Notes under the pieces: model-generated
Database searches by the model: none
What the model saw: only the letters and a program-made list of their open reading frames with translations
Told to the model about the DNA's origin: nothing
Translations under genes and position numbers: made by a program
Shown: piece after piece, positions 1-7,244 of the stretch
How positions within the stretch are numbered: the stretch's first letter is position 1
How the letters are laid out: each line of letters opens with the position of its first letter
Assembly: GCA_009921385.1 (NCBI GenBank)
Contig: RFXY01000009.1
Span: forward strand, 1-14,610
Direction: 5' to 3'
Length of the DNA: 14,610 nt
Origin: Pseudomonadota bacterium
GTDB taxonomy: Bacteria; Pseudomonadota; Alphaproteobacteria; Rickettsiales; UBA1997

Positions 1-96
1 ATAAGTGCAAACTTATGCAAAAAGACGGGGTAGTGTTGGGAGACGATCGCAAATGTGTTTTCAAAAGATCTTGCCGTGGCTTGCCGACACTACCCC

Positions 97-131
97 GGCC
101 GTTTCACGGCCACCCCTTCTGCAAGAAGGGG
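97..131. other. Two adjacent perfect hairpins inside the GC-rich island
   Basis: The first hairpin has a 5-bp stem, GGCCG at 97-101 and CGGCC at 107-111, with loop TTTCA. The second has an 8-bp stem, CCCCTTCT at 113-120 and AGAAGGGG at 124-131, with a 3-base loop. Both are perfect and separated by one base, so the transcript of either strand would fold into a tandem stem-loop. The equivalent position in the second module (171-189) keeps only the outer CCCC/GGGG arms. Confidence 0.55.
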
Positions 132-203
132 AATTCTGACCGAGATCTGCTTGTAGGCGCTACCCCGCCCCCCCTTCGTTAGTGCGGGGAATTCTGACCG
201 AGA
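128..203. repeat. Pair of 18-bp direct repeats (128-145, 186-203)
   Basis: GGGGAATTCTGACCGAGA occurs exactly at 128-145 and 186-203, start to start 58 bp. In each case it follows a CCCCTTC-containing arm, which supports a duplicated module rather than chance similarity. Confidence 0.7.
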
Positions 204-230
204 ACCGCTACTCACGACCAAACCCCCATA

Positions 231-300
231 GCTTATATTTTATAATGGGCTTATATTTTATAATGGGCTTATATTTTATAATGGGCTTATATTTTAATGG
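231..300. repeat. 18-bp tandem repeat, four units, overlapping the permease stop
   Basis: Three perfect copies of GCTTATATTTTATAATGG lie at 231-248, 249-266 and 267-284, and a fourth copy at 285-300 lacks two bases (TA). The fourth copy contains the stop codon (287-289) and last codons of the KimA-like gene. On the minus strand the 18-bp unit reads as the open hexapeptide P-I-I-K-Y-K in the gene's frame; the 2-bp deletion in the gene-proximal copy is what creates the present stop. Each unit also contains a TATAAT hexamer on the plus strand. Confidence 0.85.
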
Positions 301-2254
301 GTAGAATAATCATATTTAAGCCTTTCATATGCAGTTTTCGTTGCATTACATAGGGGGTGTGGTTAAACAATAATTGTTGTAAAGAGTTTTCTTGTTCGAA
401 AACAAATTTTGTGCCGAAAAATATGACATTTTCGTAGTCTTTTACTACTCTGTCGGTGAGTTGAGTGAGTTTTTCGATGGTGTCAGTATCGTAGCCAATG
501 TAGGCTTTGCTGAATTTGCCTTGAGAATTGCAGTAGTTTTTGTATTTGTTGATAATTTGCTTGGTTTTTCTTCGCATTTCTCGCCAAACCTTTTCTTCTT
601 GTAAAATGTTGGAATTTAATTCGCCTACCGTTACAAATAAAAAGTTTTCAAAAACATTGGGAAATAATTTTTTAATTTGCAATAAACAATTCATACCACT
701 GCCAAAAGTTTGGTCAACAATAATGGCGGCGGTTTGAGCTTTTTTATTAACCGTTTCAATTAAAATATTTTCTGGTAAATTTGCTTGCGGATCTTCTAAA
801 AATTCTAGCTCTTTTCTGATAAGATTATGTCGAAATCGGGCATAAGTGTTGCGAATAAACAAACCAATTGCCACAAAACAAGAAGTGATAACAATGGTTA
901 TCCACCCGCCATCGTGAAATTTTTCGTAGATAGTAACCAGCAAAATGCCAAAGCAAACTACAAAACCAAGCAAAGAAATGCTGATTTTTTTTAGCCACTG
1001 TTTGTTTTTATAGCGACTGCGAAACCAATAAATAGTTAAACCAAGCAAAGATAAAGAAAAAGTAATAAAAACATTGATAGAATATAGCACCACCAAAATA
1101 TGCACAGAACCGTTGGTGATAAAAAGGGTAGCAATGGCGGCAATTGCCATAAAACAAATGCCGTTTTTTACCACCAATCGACTAGAAAGAGAGCTAAACG
1201 ATTTTGGCATCCACTCATCAGAAGCCATATTAGCAATCACATTAGGGCCTGCCAAAAAACCAGAATTGGCAGCCACAATTAACAAACCAGCCTCAAACAT
1301 CAAAAAAATTGGCACAATAAATTTACTCATCTCAATATCACCAATAAACCAACTGCCTGTAATCATATAAAAAGCGGTGGCATTAAGGGTTTGACCTTCT
1401 ATTTTGTTGATGCCCCAAAGTAGATAAATAAGAATAATGCCAACCGCCATAAAAGCCAAAGAAATTGCCAATAAAAACATAGTAATTTTAGCATTTTTTA
1501 CTCTTGGTTCTGCCAAAGTATTAACATTGTTTGAGACCGCTTCAAGACCAGTGTAGGTGCCACCGCCCATTGAAAAAGCTTTAAGAAAAATAGAAGCAAT
1601 AAAAACCCAACCAGCAATAGAGGCGGTTTGCTGTATTTCGTGGTTTGCCTTGGTAAACAACATAGGTAAGGCATAACTTCGGGCAATGATGCCATGCACA
1701 ACAATAAAAATATGAGTAAGGATAAAGCCTAAAAATATTGGTAGCAAGAATTTAATGGATTCTTTCATACCCCTTAAATTTAAAAATGCTAATAAACCAA
1801 TTAAAAAAACAGCCAAAAATAGTTTAATTACTTTAAATTCAGGCGGTAAGAAGCTAAAAATCGCATCGATACTGCTGGCAATAGAAATAGAAATGGTTAA
1901 AACATAATCAACAATTAGTGCCGAGCCCGAAACCAAGCCTGCATATTTGCCTAAAAGCCTAGTGGCAACACGATAACCGCCACCGCCATTAGGAAATAGC
2001 TCAATTACCTGGGTATAGGCATAAGAAATAATAAAAACAGTTAAAGCGGTAGCGATTGCCAAATAAATCGCCAGCTCTTCGTGCATTCCAAGAGCAATAA
2101 AAGCCTCTTCTGGACCATAACAAGAAGATGATATGCCGTCGGCACCCAAGCCAACCCAAGCTAAAAAAGCCACTAAAGAAATGCTGTGCCTTGATTCTTT
2201 ATCAAAAAAATTACGCGGGGCACCAAGAGCGAATTTGATTAGCTTGGTAAGCAT
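287..2254 (-). CDS. KimA-like APC-superfamily potassium importer (putative)
   Basis: This is a 655-residue polytopic inner-membrane transporter. The first ~450 residues hold about twelve hydrophobic segments of the APC fold; the remaining ~185 are a soluble cytoplasmic tail, the same architecture as Bacillus KimA. The helix-1 motif G-A-D39-G-I-S-S-S-C-Y46-G-P-E, the FPNGGGGY motif (87-94), D116-Y117-xx-T120-xxx-S124 in helix 3, TYTGLEAVSN (233-242) and a later LYSINVFI stretch match KimA's signature, including the residues I recall as its K+ ligands with the same spacing (D36/Y43, D117/Y118/T121/S125). The role as proton-coupled K+ uptake is inferred; a general amino-acid permease is the alternative. 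The ATG lies 2 bases after the gap stop, so it is probably co-transcribed with gap. The C-terminal codons lie within the 18-bp tandem array. No Shine-Dalgarno is visible. Confidence 0.75.
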   Translation of the reverse strand: MLTKLIKFALGAPRNFFDKESRHSISLVAFLAWVGLGADGISSSCYGPEEAFIALGMHEELAIYLAIATALTVFIISYAYTQVIELFPNGGGGYRVATRLLGKYAGLVSGSALIVDYVLTISISIASSIDAIFSFLPPEFKVIKLFLAVFLIGLLAFLNLRGMKESIKFLLPIFLGFILTHIFIVVHGIIARSYALPMLFTKANHEIQQTASIAGWVFIASIFLKAFSMGGGTYTGLEAVSNNVNTLAEPRVKNAKITMFLLAISLAFMAVGIILIYLLWGINKIEGQTLNATAFYMITGSWFIGDIEMSKFIVPIFLMFEAGLLIVAANSGFLAGPNVIANMASDEWMPKSFSSLSSRLVVKNGICFMAIAAIATLFITNGSVHILVVLYSINVFITFSLSLLGLTIYWFRSRYKNKQWLKKISISLLGFVVCFGILLVTIYEKFHDGGWITIVITSCFVAIGLFIRNTYARFRHNLIRKELEFLEDPQANLPENILIETVNKKAQTAAIIVDQTFGSGMNCLLQIKKLFPNVFENFLFVTVGELNSNILQEEKVWREMRRKTKQIINKYKNYCNSQGKFSKAYIGYDTDTIEKLTQLTDRVVKDYENVIFFGTKFVFEQENSLQQLLFNHTPYVMQRKLHMKGLNMIILPIKI

Positions 2255-2256
2255 AG

Positions 2257-3273
2257 TTAAAAATTATATAGTTTAGCCATATCAAGCATTCGAACCGAAA
2301 AAGCCCATTCGTTATCATACCAAGAGCAAACTTTCACAAAGTTATTTGCTAAAACTTTGGTTTGAGTGGCATCAAAATTTGAACTAAATTTATTGTGATT
2401 AAAATCTATTGAAACCAAAGGCTCAACCACATAACTCATAATGCCTTTTAGCTGATTTTGGGAATAATTTTGCATAATGCTGTTGATTTCTTCTATGCTA
2501 GTGTTTTTGCTGGCAAGAAAATTTAAATCAATCATAGAAACATTGGGAGTTGGCACTCGAATAGCCACACCATCGAGCTTGCCTTTCATTTCGGGCAAAA
2601 CTAAACCCAAAGCCTTGGCGGCACCTGTAGAAGTAGGAATCATCGACATTGCACAAGCCCTAGCCCTTCTTAAATCGGAGTGAGAATTATCGACAATGTT
2701 TTGATCGTTGGTATAGGCATGAATGGTGGTCATCAAACCTTTTTCTATGCCGATTTGTTGATGCAAAGCCCAAACAACCGGAGCCAAACAATTAGTGGTG
2801 CAAGAACCGATAGAAATAACCAAATCTTCATTCTTTAATTGTTGATGATTGACCCCATAAACAATGGTTTTTACTGCATCTTCTTTGGCAGGAGCAGAGA
2901 TGATTACTCTTTTTGCCCCAGCAGTGATGTGTTGATAGGCATCTTGATATTTGGTGAAAGCGCCAGTGCATTCAAAAACAATATCGATATCGAGCTGTTG
3001 CCAAGGAAGTTTTTTGGGATCTCTTTCGTTAAATAACAAAATATTTTGTTGATTAATGCTAATTTGATTGTCAGAAATAATTTGCACCGGCTGATAAAAT
3101 TTGCCGTGCACAGAATCGTATTGAGTGAGGTGTTGTAGAGTTTTAACCGAAGAAGAGCCGTTGATAGCCACCAACTCTATATCGTTGAGAAAATTTTCTT
3201 CATAAATAGCCCTGACGATAGCTCGACCTATTCTGCCAGCACCATTAATAGCAACCCTTTTTTTTCTAGACAT
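2257..3273 (-). CDS. gap: Glyceraldehyde-3-phosphate dehydrogenase, probably NADP-type
   Basis: This 338-residue cytoplasmic enzyme interconverts glyceraldehyde-3-phosphate and 1,3-bisphosphoglycerate. The Rossmann motif NGAGRIGR (10-17), active-site SCTTNC with Cys158, catalytic His185 in HAYTND, and SWYDNEW near the C-terminus are all present, so it should be active. Coenzyme-determining positions are unusual: where NAD enzymes have Asp after the second beta strand (Asp32 in Bacillus) this protein has Gly39, and where they have Pro188 it has Ser197. Both match NADP-using GapB/plastid enzymes, suggesting gluconeogenic use. I place the start at ATG 3273 because MSRKKRVAING aligns with the family start; an upstream in-frame ATG (3360) would add 29 hydrophobic residues that no GAPDH has. 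The GSCTTNC/HAYTNDQ context favours Gap over erythrose-4-phosphate dehydrogenase. Confidence 0.95.
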   Translation of the reverse strand: MSRKKRVAINGAGRIGRAIVRAIYEENFLNDIELVAINGSSSVKTLQHLTQYDSVHGKFYQPVQIISDNQISINQQNILLFNERDPKKLPWQQLDIDIVFECTGAFTKYQDAYQHITAGAKRVIISAPAKEDAVKTIVYGVNHQQLKNEDLVISIGSCTTNCLAPVVWALHQQIGIEKGLMTTIHAYTNDQNIVDNSHSDLRRARACAMSMIPTSTGAAKALGLVLPEMKGKLDGVAIRVPTPNVSMIDLNFLASKNTSIEEINSIMQNYSQNQLKGIMSYVVEPLVSIDFNHNKFSSNFDATQTKVLANNFVKVCSWYDNEWAFSVRMLDMAKLYNF

Positions 3274-3310
3274 AAATAAATAAAAGATTATGATTGATAT
3301 TATTAAATTT

Positions 3311-3338
3311 TTGATAAATTTTAATGTTAGAAAATAAT
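3311..3338 (+). promoter_or_regulatory. Possible sigma70 promoter for the small membrane gene
   Basis: TTGATA at 3311-3316 (5 of 6 to the -35 consensus) is followed after 16 bases by AATAAT at 3333-3338 (5 of 6 to the -10). Transcription would begin about 20 bases before ATG 3364. In sequence this AT-rich such matches arise easily by chance. I found no equally good match for gap on the other strand of this 90-bp divergent region. Confidence 0.3.
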
Positions 3339-3363
3339 AAGTCATTAACTTTATTTGCATTTT

Positions 3364-3624
3364 ATGTTGTTTTTTGTTTATTTTTTGCCGATAGTCTTAA
3401 TTTTTTTAGGCTTGATTACTGTGATTTTTTCTTTAGATATCGCAAAAAAAATAATTGCTGTGCCGATAGTTTATGCCAGCTCTCTTTTGCTCATTTTCTT
3501 TTTATTGAAAAATAACAATTTTTTTGAAGAAAATTTAATTAATTTTCTGATTGCAGTGGCTTTAATTTTTGCCACCAGTCTTATTTTTGGTTTTTATTTG
3601 ACAAAAAAATTACCAGATTGTTAA
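3364..3624 (+). CDS. Small three-helix membrane protein, NuoK/MrpC-like layout (putative)
   Basis: This is an 86-residue, very hydrophobic protein with three predicted membrane spans. The sequence FLGLITVIFSLDIAKKII, then a second span, a short polar loop (KNNNFFEEN) and a third span ending LIFGFYLTKKL resemble the layout of the small NuoK/MrpC antiporter-subunit family, which has a GL..xxFSxxxxKKxIG start and a GFxLxxR end. The match is by shape only: the family's conserved third-helix residues are not clear and the length is about 15-25 residues short. ATG 3364 is preferred over an upstream TTG at 3355. It is the only plus-strand gene between gap and trmD, converges on trmD with 25 bases between the stops, and its stop falls inside a copy of an insertion-element end (3621-3634), so its C-terminus may have been altered by that insertion. 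Confidence 0.5.
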   Translation: MLFFVYFLPIVLIFLGLITVIFSLDIAKKIIAVPIVYASSLLLIFFLLKNNNFFEENLINFLIAVALIFATSLIFGFYLTKKLPDC

Positions 3625-3634
3625 AGGCACTGTT
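3621..3634. repeat. Solo insertion-element end (TTAAAGGCACTGTT)
   Basis: The 14 bases TTAAAGGCACTGTT are identical to 11295-11308, the left end plus flank of the palindromic element upstream of ftsY. No matching right end (CAGTGCC) lies nearby, so this is a decayed or half copy. It supplies the TAA that ends the small membrane gene and occupies part of the 25-bp gap before the trmD stop. Confidence 0.55.
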
Positions 3635-3649
3635 ATAGATTTATATAAA

Positions 3650-4372
3650 TTATTTTTTGCGGTTTTTTTGCAAATATATTTCATATAAATCGGGTCTTTG
3701 TTTTTTGGTGATGAGCTCTGCTTGTTCTTTTCGCCACTGATTGATTTTTTGATGATGACCAGAAAGCAAAACCTCTGGTACCGCCATATTTTGCCATAAA
3801 GCAGGTTTGGTATATTGCGGATATTCTAGTAAATGTTGGTAAGCATTGCAATTTTGATTATTGCCAAAACTCTCTTCTAGCAACGATTCGCTCTTGCCTA
3901 AAACATGGGGCAAGCATCGCAAAATCGCATCAATCATCACATAACAAGCCATTTCGCCACCAGACAAAACATAATCGCCAATAGAAATTTCTTCAAAATT
4001 TAACAAATCAATAGCTCTTTGATCGACACCTTCGTATCGACCACACAAAATAGCAATATTGCTTTCTGTAGCTAGTTGATAAGCCATTTCTTGACGAAAA
4101 ACCTTGCCTCGAGGAGAGAGATAAATTAATTTAGTGTTAGGCTTAATATTTTGCGAAACCGCACTATGAACCACTTCTGGTTTAATTAACATACCGCTAC
4201 CACCGCCATAAACAGTGTCATCTACCGTTCCTCTAGCATCGGTTGCATATTTTCGCATATCGATTGCTTGCAAAGACCATAAGTTTTTTATCAGAGCAGA
4301 ACCGGTTATAGATGTGGCAAGGGGCCCTGGAAAAAGCTGGGGAAAAAGAGTAAAAATCTGTAAATTAAGCAT
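3650..4372 (-). CDS. trmD: tRNA (guanine37-N1)-methyltransferase
   Basis: TrmD methylates N1 of G37 next to the anticodon using S-adenosylmethionine and prevents +1 frameshifting. The protein (240 residues) shows the IFTLFPQLFPG start, the DDTVYGGGSGM motif, YLSPRG, the trefoil-knot cofactor loop ILCGRYEGVDQR and SIGDYVLSGGE, and VPEVLLSGHH near the end. After the catalytic-acid position (EESF, 166-169; Asp in the E. coli enzyme) there are 11 residues before LLEYPQYTKP where E. coli has 3, an 8-residue insertion in the substrate-side linker. I chose ATG 4372, since it gives the usual short N-terminus; an in-frame TTG at 4381 would add three residues. It is the last gene of the mreD operon, 29 bases after the E1-like gene. 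trmD normally sits with rpsP, rimM and rplS, which are absent here. Confidence 0.95.
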   Translation of the reverse strand: MLNLQIFTLFPQLFPGPLATSITGSALIKNLWSLQAIDMRKYATDARGTVDDTVYGGGSGMLIKPEVVHSAVSQNIKPNTKLIYLSPRGKVFRQEMAYQLATESNIAILCGRYEGVDQRAIDLLNFEEISIGDYVLSGGEMACYVMIDAILRCLPHVLGKSESLLEESFGNNQNCNAYQHLLEYPQYTKPALWQNMAVPEVLLSGHHQKINQWRKEQAELITKKQRPDLYEIYLQKNRKK

Positions 4373-4401
4373 AAGCAACAAAAAAAACTAAAAAAATAGC
4401 A

Positions 4402-5160
4402 TTAAGAACAATGGGGGCAATTTTTATTTTTTTGCAATAACAAAGATTTTTGTTTTTGTTGAAGAAAATCAAATACTAACATTTTATTAAAAACACCCAA
4501 GTGCAAATCAAGTAAATATTTAATAACTTCCATTGCCTGCATTGAGCCAACAATGCCAGCAGTGGCACCTAAAATGCCTTTTTCGGCCAAAGGTAAATCG
4601 CACTTGCTGGTTTGAATATTGGGATTAAAACAAGCATAACAAGGATTTTTTTTATTTGGTTTAAGTAAAGCAAGCTGACCGCTAAAAGCTTTCACCGCCC
4701 CAAAAACCAGCGGTTTTTCTAGTTGGCAAGCAACATAATTGATAATAAAACGGGTGTAAAAATTATCGGTAGCATCAACCGCAATTTCGCAATCAGACAT
4801 TGTGGCAACAAGATTTTCAACATTAGCTTGTTTATTGATTAAAGTTAAATTTAAACTAGGATTAAGGGCTAATAATTTTTCTTTGGCACTAAAAATTTTT
4901 TCTTGTTGTAAATTAAGATGATTATGTAAAATTTGTCGGTTTAAATTAGAAAGCTCTACTTTATCGTAATCAAAAAGTATAATATTGCCAATGCCACTAG
5001 CAACCAAATAATAAAGCACCGCCGAACCCAAGCCACCGGCACCAACCACCAAAACCGTAGAATTTTGTAATTTTTTTTGACCATTTTCGCCAATTTCTGG
5101 CAAAATTATTTGACGTAAATAAAGTTGTTGTTGATAATCAGAAACATTGGTTATTGCCAT
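4402..5160 (-). CDS. ThiF/MoeB/HesA-type E1-like adenylyltransferase
   Basis: This 252-residue cytoplasmic enzyme should activate the C-terminal glycine of a ubiquitin-like sulphur carrier (MoaD or ThiS type) as acyl-adenylate. The ATP-binding GAGGLG is at 40-45, the DYDKVELSNLNRQ stretch follows, and the D129-A-T-D-N-F-Y-T-R motif carries the magnesium/adenylate aspartates. Two CxxC pairs, Cys174/Cys177 and Cys248/Cys251, should bind structural zinc; Cys187 lies where ThiF-type enzymes have a conserved cysteine. It lacks a C-terminal rhodanese domain, which separates it from MOCS3-type fusions. No sulphur-carrier protein, thiamine gene or molybdopterin gene is in the window, so the pathway (thiamine, molybdopterin, or tRNA thiolation) cannot be decided. 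It lies 18 bases after dapD in the same operon. Confidence 0.85.
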   Translation of the reverse strand: MAITNVSDYQQQLYLRQIILPEIGENGQKKLQNSTVLVVGAGGLGSAVLYYLVASGIGNIILFDYDKVELSNLNRQILHNHLNLQQEKIFSAKEKLLALNPSLNLTLINKQANVENLVATMSDCEIAVDATDNFYTRFIINYVACQLEKPLVFGAVKAFSGQLALLKPNKKNPCYACFNPNIQTSKCDLPLAEKGILGATAGIVGSMQAMEVIKYLLDLHLGVFNKMLVFDFLQQKQKSLLLQKNKNCPHCS

Positions 5161-5178
5161 GGTTAATATTTTTATTAA

Positions 5179-6015
5179 TTAATCTCGGAGCAATTCGTTG
5201 ATAGAGGTTTTTGAGCGAGTTTTAGCATCGACTCTTTTCACAATTACCGCACAATAAAGAGCGGGAGAATTATTATTGCCAGAAGGAAAACTTCCTGGCA
5301 CCACCACTGAATAGGCAGGCACTTTACCATAAAAAATTTGCCCACTTTGACGATCGATAATTTTCGTTGAAGCCCCAAGATAAACCCCCATAGACAAAAC
5401 CGAACCTTGCTCAACAATCACCCCTTCTGCCACTTCACTTCTGGCACCAATAAAACAATCATCTTCGATGATTACAGGATTTGCCTGCAAAGGCTCTAAA
5501 ACACCGCCAATGCCCGCTCCGCCAGAAATATGGCAATTTTTGCCAATTTGAGCACAAGAACCCACAGTTGCCCAAGTATCTATCATAGTTCCGCTATCTA
5601 CAAAAGCACCAACATTAATAAAAGATGGCATCAATATCACTTTTTCACCAATAAAAGCGCCTTTTCTGACCAAAGCCCCTGGTAATGCTCGAAAATTAGC
5701 CGATTCAAAATCGCCACTTTGCCAATCGGAGAATTTTAATTTAACTTTATCATAAAATAAAATGTTATCGCCTTGGCTTGCTTGTTGCTTGCTTAAATAA
5801 TTTTGATTCAAACGAAAAGAAAGTAAAATCGCTTGCTTAACCCATTGATTAACTTGCCAAGAATCTGCTGTTTTTTCGGCAACTCTAATTTTGCCAGCAT
5901 CAAGCATATCGATGGTGGTGGCAACAGCTTGTTTTATTGATTGCAATTCGACCACATCGGTTGGCAAACCGCAGGTAAAAGCTTGATTGATTATTTGTTG
6001 TAAAGATTGTGACAT
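5179..6015 (-). CDS. dapD: Tetrahydrodipicolinate N-succinyltransferase
   Basis: DapD transfers succinyl from succinyl-CoA to tetrahydrodipicolinate in the succinylase branch of lysine and meso-diaminopimelate synthesis. The 278-residue protein is close to the E. coli length (274). It has a helical N-terminal domain (about 1-100), then a left-handed beta-helix of hexapeptide repeats, with [15 protein letters not shown] at 144-158, [11 protein letters not shown] at 170-180, and [10 protein letters not shown] at 189-198, and the typical [19 protein letters not shown] tail. All key stretches are intact. Its presence beside mrdA fits a bacterium that still makes a diaminopimelate-containing wall. 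It starts 8 bases after the hemY-like stop. The start is ATG 6015. Confidence 0.97.
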   Translation of the reverse strand: MSQSLQQIINQAFTCGLPTDVVELQSIKQAVATTIDMLDAGKIRVAEKTADSWQVNQWVKQAILLSFRLNQNYLSKQQASQGDNILFYDKVKLKFSDWQSGDFESANFRALPGALVRKGAFIGEKVILMPSFINVGAFVDSGTMIDTWATVGSCAQIGKNCHISGGAGIGGVLEPLQANPVIIEDDCFIGARSEVAEGVIVEQGSVLSMGVYLGASTKIIDRQSGQIFYGKVPAYSVVVPGSFPSGNNNSPALYCAVIVKRVDAKTRSKTSINELLRD

Positions 6016-6023
6016 AAAAAAAG

Positions 6024-7244
6024 TTATAAAGAGATTAACGAAGTTTCTTTGGCTAATTTTTTATATTGCTGATATAAAACTTGATTACCTAAATTTTTGT
6101 AAGAATAAGATAACAGCAGATAGGCTTGGGAGCTTTTTTCAATTTGTAAAAATTTTAGCAAATATTCGCAGGCAGAAGAAAAATCGGAGTTTTTAAAAGC
6201 AGTATAAGCCAAGGCAAAATCGCTAAAAATGCCAGAGTTTTTGCTAAATATTTTAGCAAGTTTTAGTTGCTTTTGATAAAGATTTTTTTTGTGTAAAAAA
6301 TAGTGGAGCTTAATGAGGTTATAAGTAGGGTTTTTATCAAAAAAACTTTGTAAATAATTGTTGGCAATAATTTTTAAACCCAAAGATAAATAGCTTTTAA
6401 TGATAATTTTTTGTGCTAAAAACAAGTTTGGCGACAATTTTAAAGCTTTTGTGGCGATTTTAATTGCTAGCAAGTTTTGTTTATTTTTAAAATGCTGACA
6501 AGCTTTTTCGGCTTTTACTTTGGCAACATCAAAATCAATTATCAGATGATTTTTAGCAATAATTTCTTTCTTTTCATCAATTAATTTTTGCAAAGATTGC
6601 CACATATTATTTTGCTGGTAAAGCTTGATTAAACTGGCAATGGTTGGCAAATGAAATGAATCGATTTCAAGAATTTGATTGGCATAAACAATGGCAGATG
6701 ATTGATGATTTTGTTGTAAAGCTTGTTTTAATTGAGCATAAAGAGCCAAAACTTTTGCATAATGACTGTGATTAGAAATTTTTTGCAAATGCTGTTTTGC
6801 CAAAGAAAAATCTTGACAAGCAAAAGCGATTTTTGCTTGTAAAACCAAATTTAAATCTTGATTTTTAATGTGAAAATTAAAATCTTGGTAATGAAACTTG
6901 GCTAAATCGTAGTTTTCATTTTGCAAAGCCAACAAAATGTTGGTTAGACTATCAAAACCCTTTAATTGTCTTTTTAAACTTTGTTCGATTCTTTTGGTGT
7001 AGGTTTTTTTGAAAAAAGTTTTTAATAAAAAAGGAAATTTTATTGCAAGCAAACGAAGCAACAAATGAAAAATAAAAGTAAAAAAGAAAAAAGAAAGAAT
7101 AAGAATTAAAATTGCACTAAATACATCGGTGCTTACTTGATAATCAAGCCATTCAATAACAATTTTGCCATTATTATCGAGAATAACACTAAAAAAAATG
7201 CTAAGCGAAGCTATAACAATGAAATACCAAAAAATTTTTAACAT
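6024..7244 (-). CDS. HemY-like inner-membrane TPR protein (haem-operon protein)
   Basis: This 406-residue protein has two N-terminal membrane spans (about 3-22 and 42-68) followed by a long, helical, lysine- and glutamine-rich tail with TPR-like repeats, the layout of the HemY N-domain family (not protoporphyrinogen oxidase, which is also called HemY in Bacillus). Sequence identity to the E. coli protein is not readable by eye beyond the N-terminal [13 protein letters not shown] region, which resembles the HemY N-terminal domain. Its place directly after hemD and the mitofilin-type gene is the alphaproteobacterial order and supports the call. Its ATG begins immediately after the TAA of the upstream gene (no spacer), implying translational coupling. 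The molecular role of HemY is poorly known; it is thought to organise haem enzymes at the membrane. Confidence 0.75.
   Translation of the reverse strand: MLKIFWYFIVIASLSIFFSVILDNNGKIVIEWLDYQVSTDVFSAILILILSFFFFTFIFHLLLRLLAIKFPFLLKTFFKKTYTKRIEQSLKRQLKGFDSLTNILLALQNENYDLAKFHYQDFNFHIKNQDLNLVLQAKIAFACQDFSLAKQHLQKISNHSHYAKVLALYAQLKQALQQNHQSSAIVYANQILEIDSFHLPTIASLIKLYQQNNMWQSLQKLIDEKKEIIAKNHLIIDFDVAKVKAEKACQHFKNKQNLLAIKIATKALKLSPNLFLAQKIIIKSYLSLGLKIIANNYLQSFFDKNPTYNLIKLHYFLHKKNLYQKQLKLAKIFSKNSGIFSDFALAYTAFKNSDFSSACEYLLKFLQIEKSSQAYLLLSYSYKNLGNQVLYQQYKKLAKETSLISL

Larger units (their letters stand above)
24..209. repeat. GC-rich intergenic repeat island with palindromes
   Basis: This non-coding stretch is far more GC-rich (about 57% over 21-210 by hand count) than the AT-rich genes beside it. 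An 11-bp inverted repeat, CGGGGTAGTGT at 26-36 and its complement at 87-97, brackets the left half. An 8-bp motif, CTACCCCG, occurs at 90-97 and again at 160-167, and an 18-bp direct repeat occurs at 128-145 and 186-203, so the island looks like two degenerate copies of one module. It lies downstream of the KimA-like gene on its transcribed strand, but no T-run follows the hairpins, so a terminator role is not supported. From memory it resembles GC-rich dispersed hairpin repeats found in many unrelated bacteria; that likeness is not verified. Confidence 0.6.

Noticed and set aside
97..131. Rho-independent terminator for the KimA-like gene
   Set aside because: The hairpins are not followed by a T-run on the minus strand and lie about 160 bases beyond the stop.
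231..300. CRISPR array
   Set aside because: The 18-bp units are contiguous with no unique spacers; it is a simple tandem repeat.
1074..1370. Plus-strand open frame of 98 codons inside the KimA-like gene
   Set aside because: It lies antisense within an intact transporter gene with clear family motifs, and its product has no recognisable feature; treated as a shadow frame.
2257..3273. Erythrose-4-phosphate dehydrogenase (Epd)
   Set aside because: The HAYTNDQ and STGAAKALGLVLPE stretches are those of GAPDH; Epd differs at both.
3274..3360. Upstream in-frame ATG (3360) extending gap by 29 residues
   Set aside because: The added residues are a hydrophobic stretch not seen in GAPDHs, and ATG 3273 gives the normal family N-terminus.
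3625..3649. Bidirectional terminator between the small membrane gene and trmD
   Set aside because: Only 25 AT-rich bases with no stable stem-loop are present.
4373..4381. TTG start for trmD three codons upstream
   Set aside because: ATG 4372 gives the usual TrmD start; three extra residues from a TTG are unsupported.
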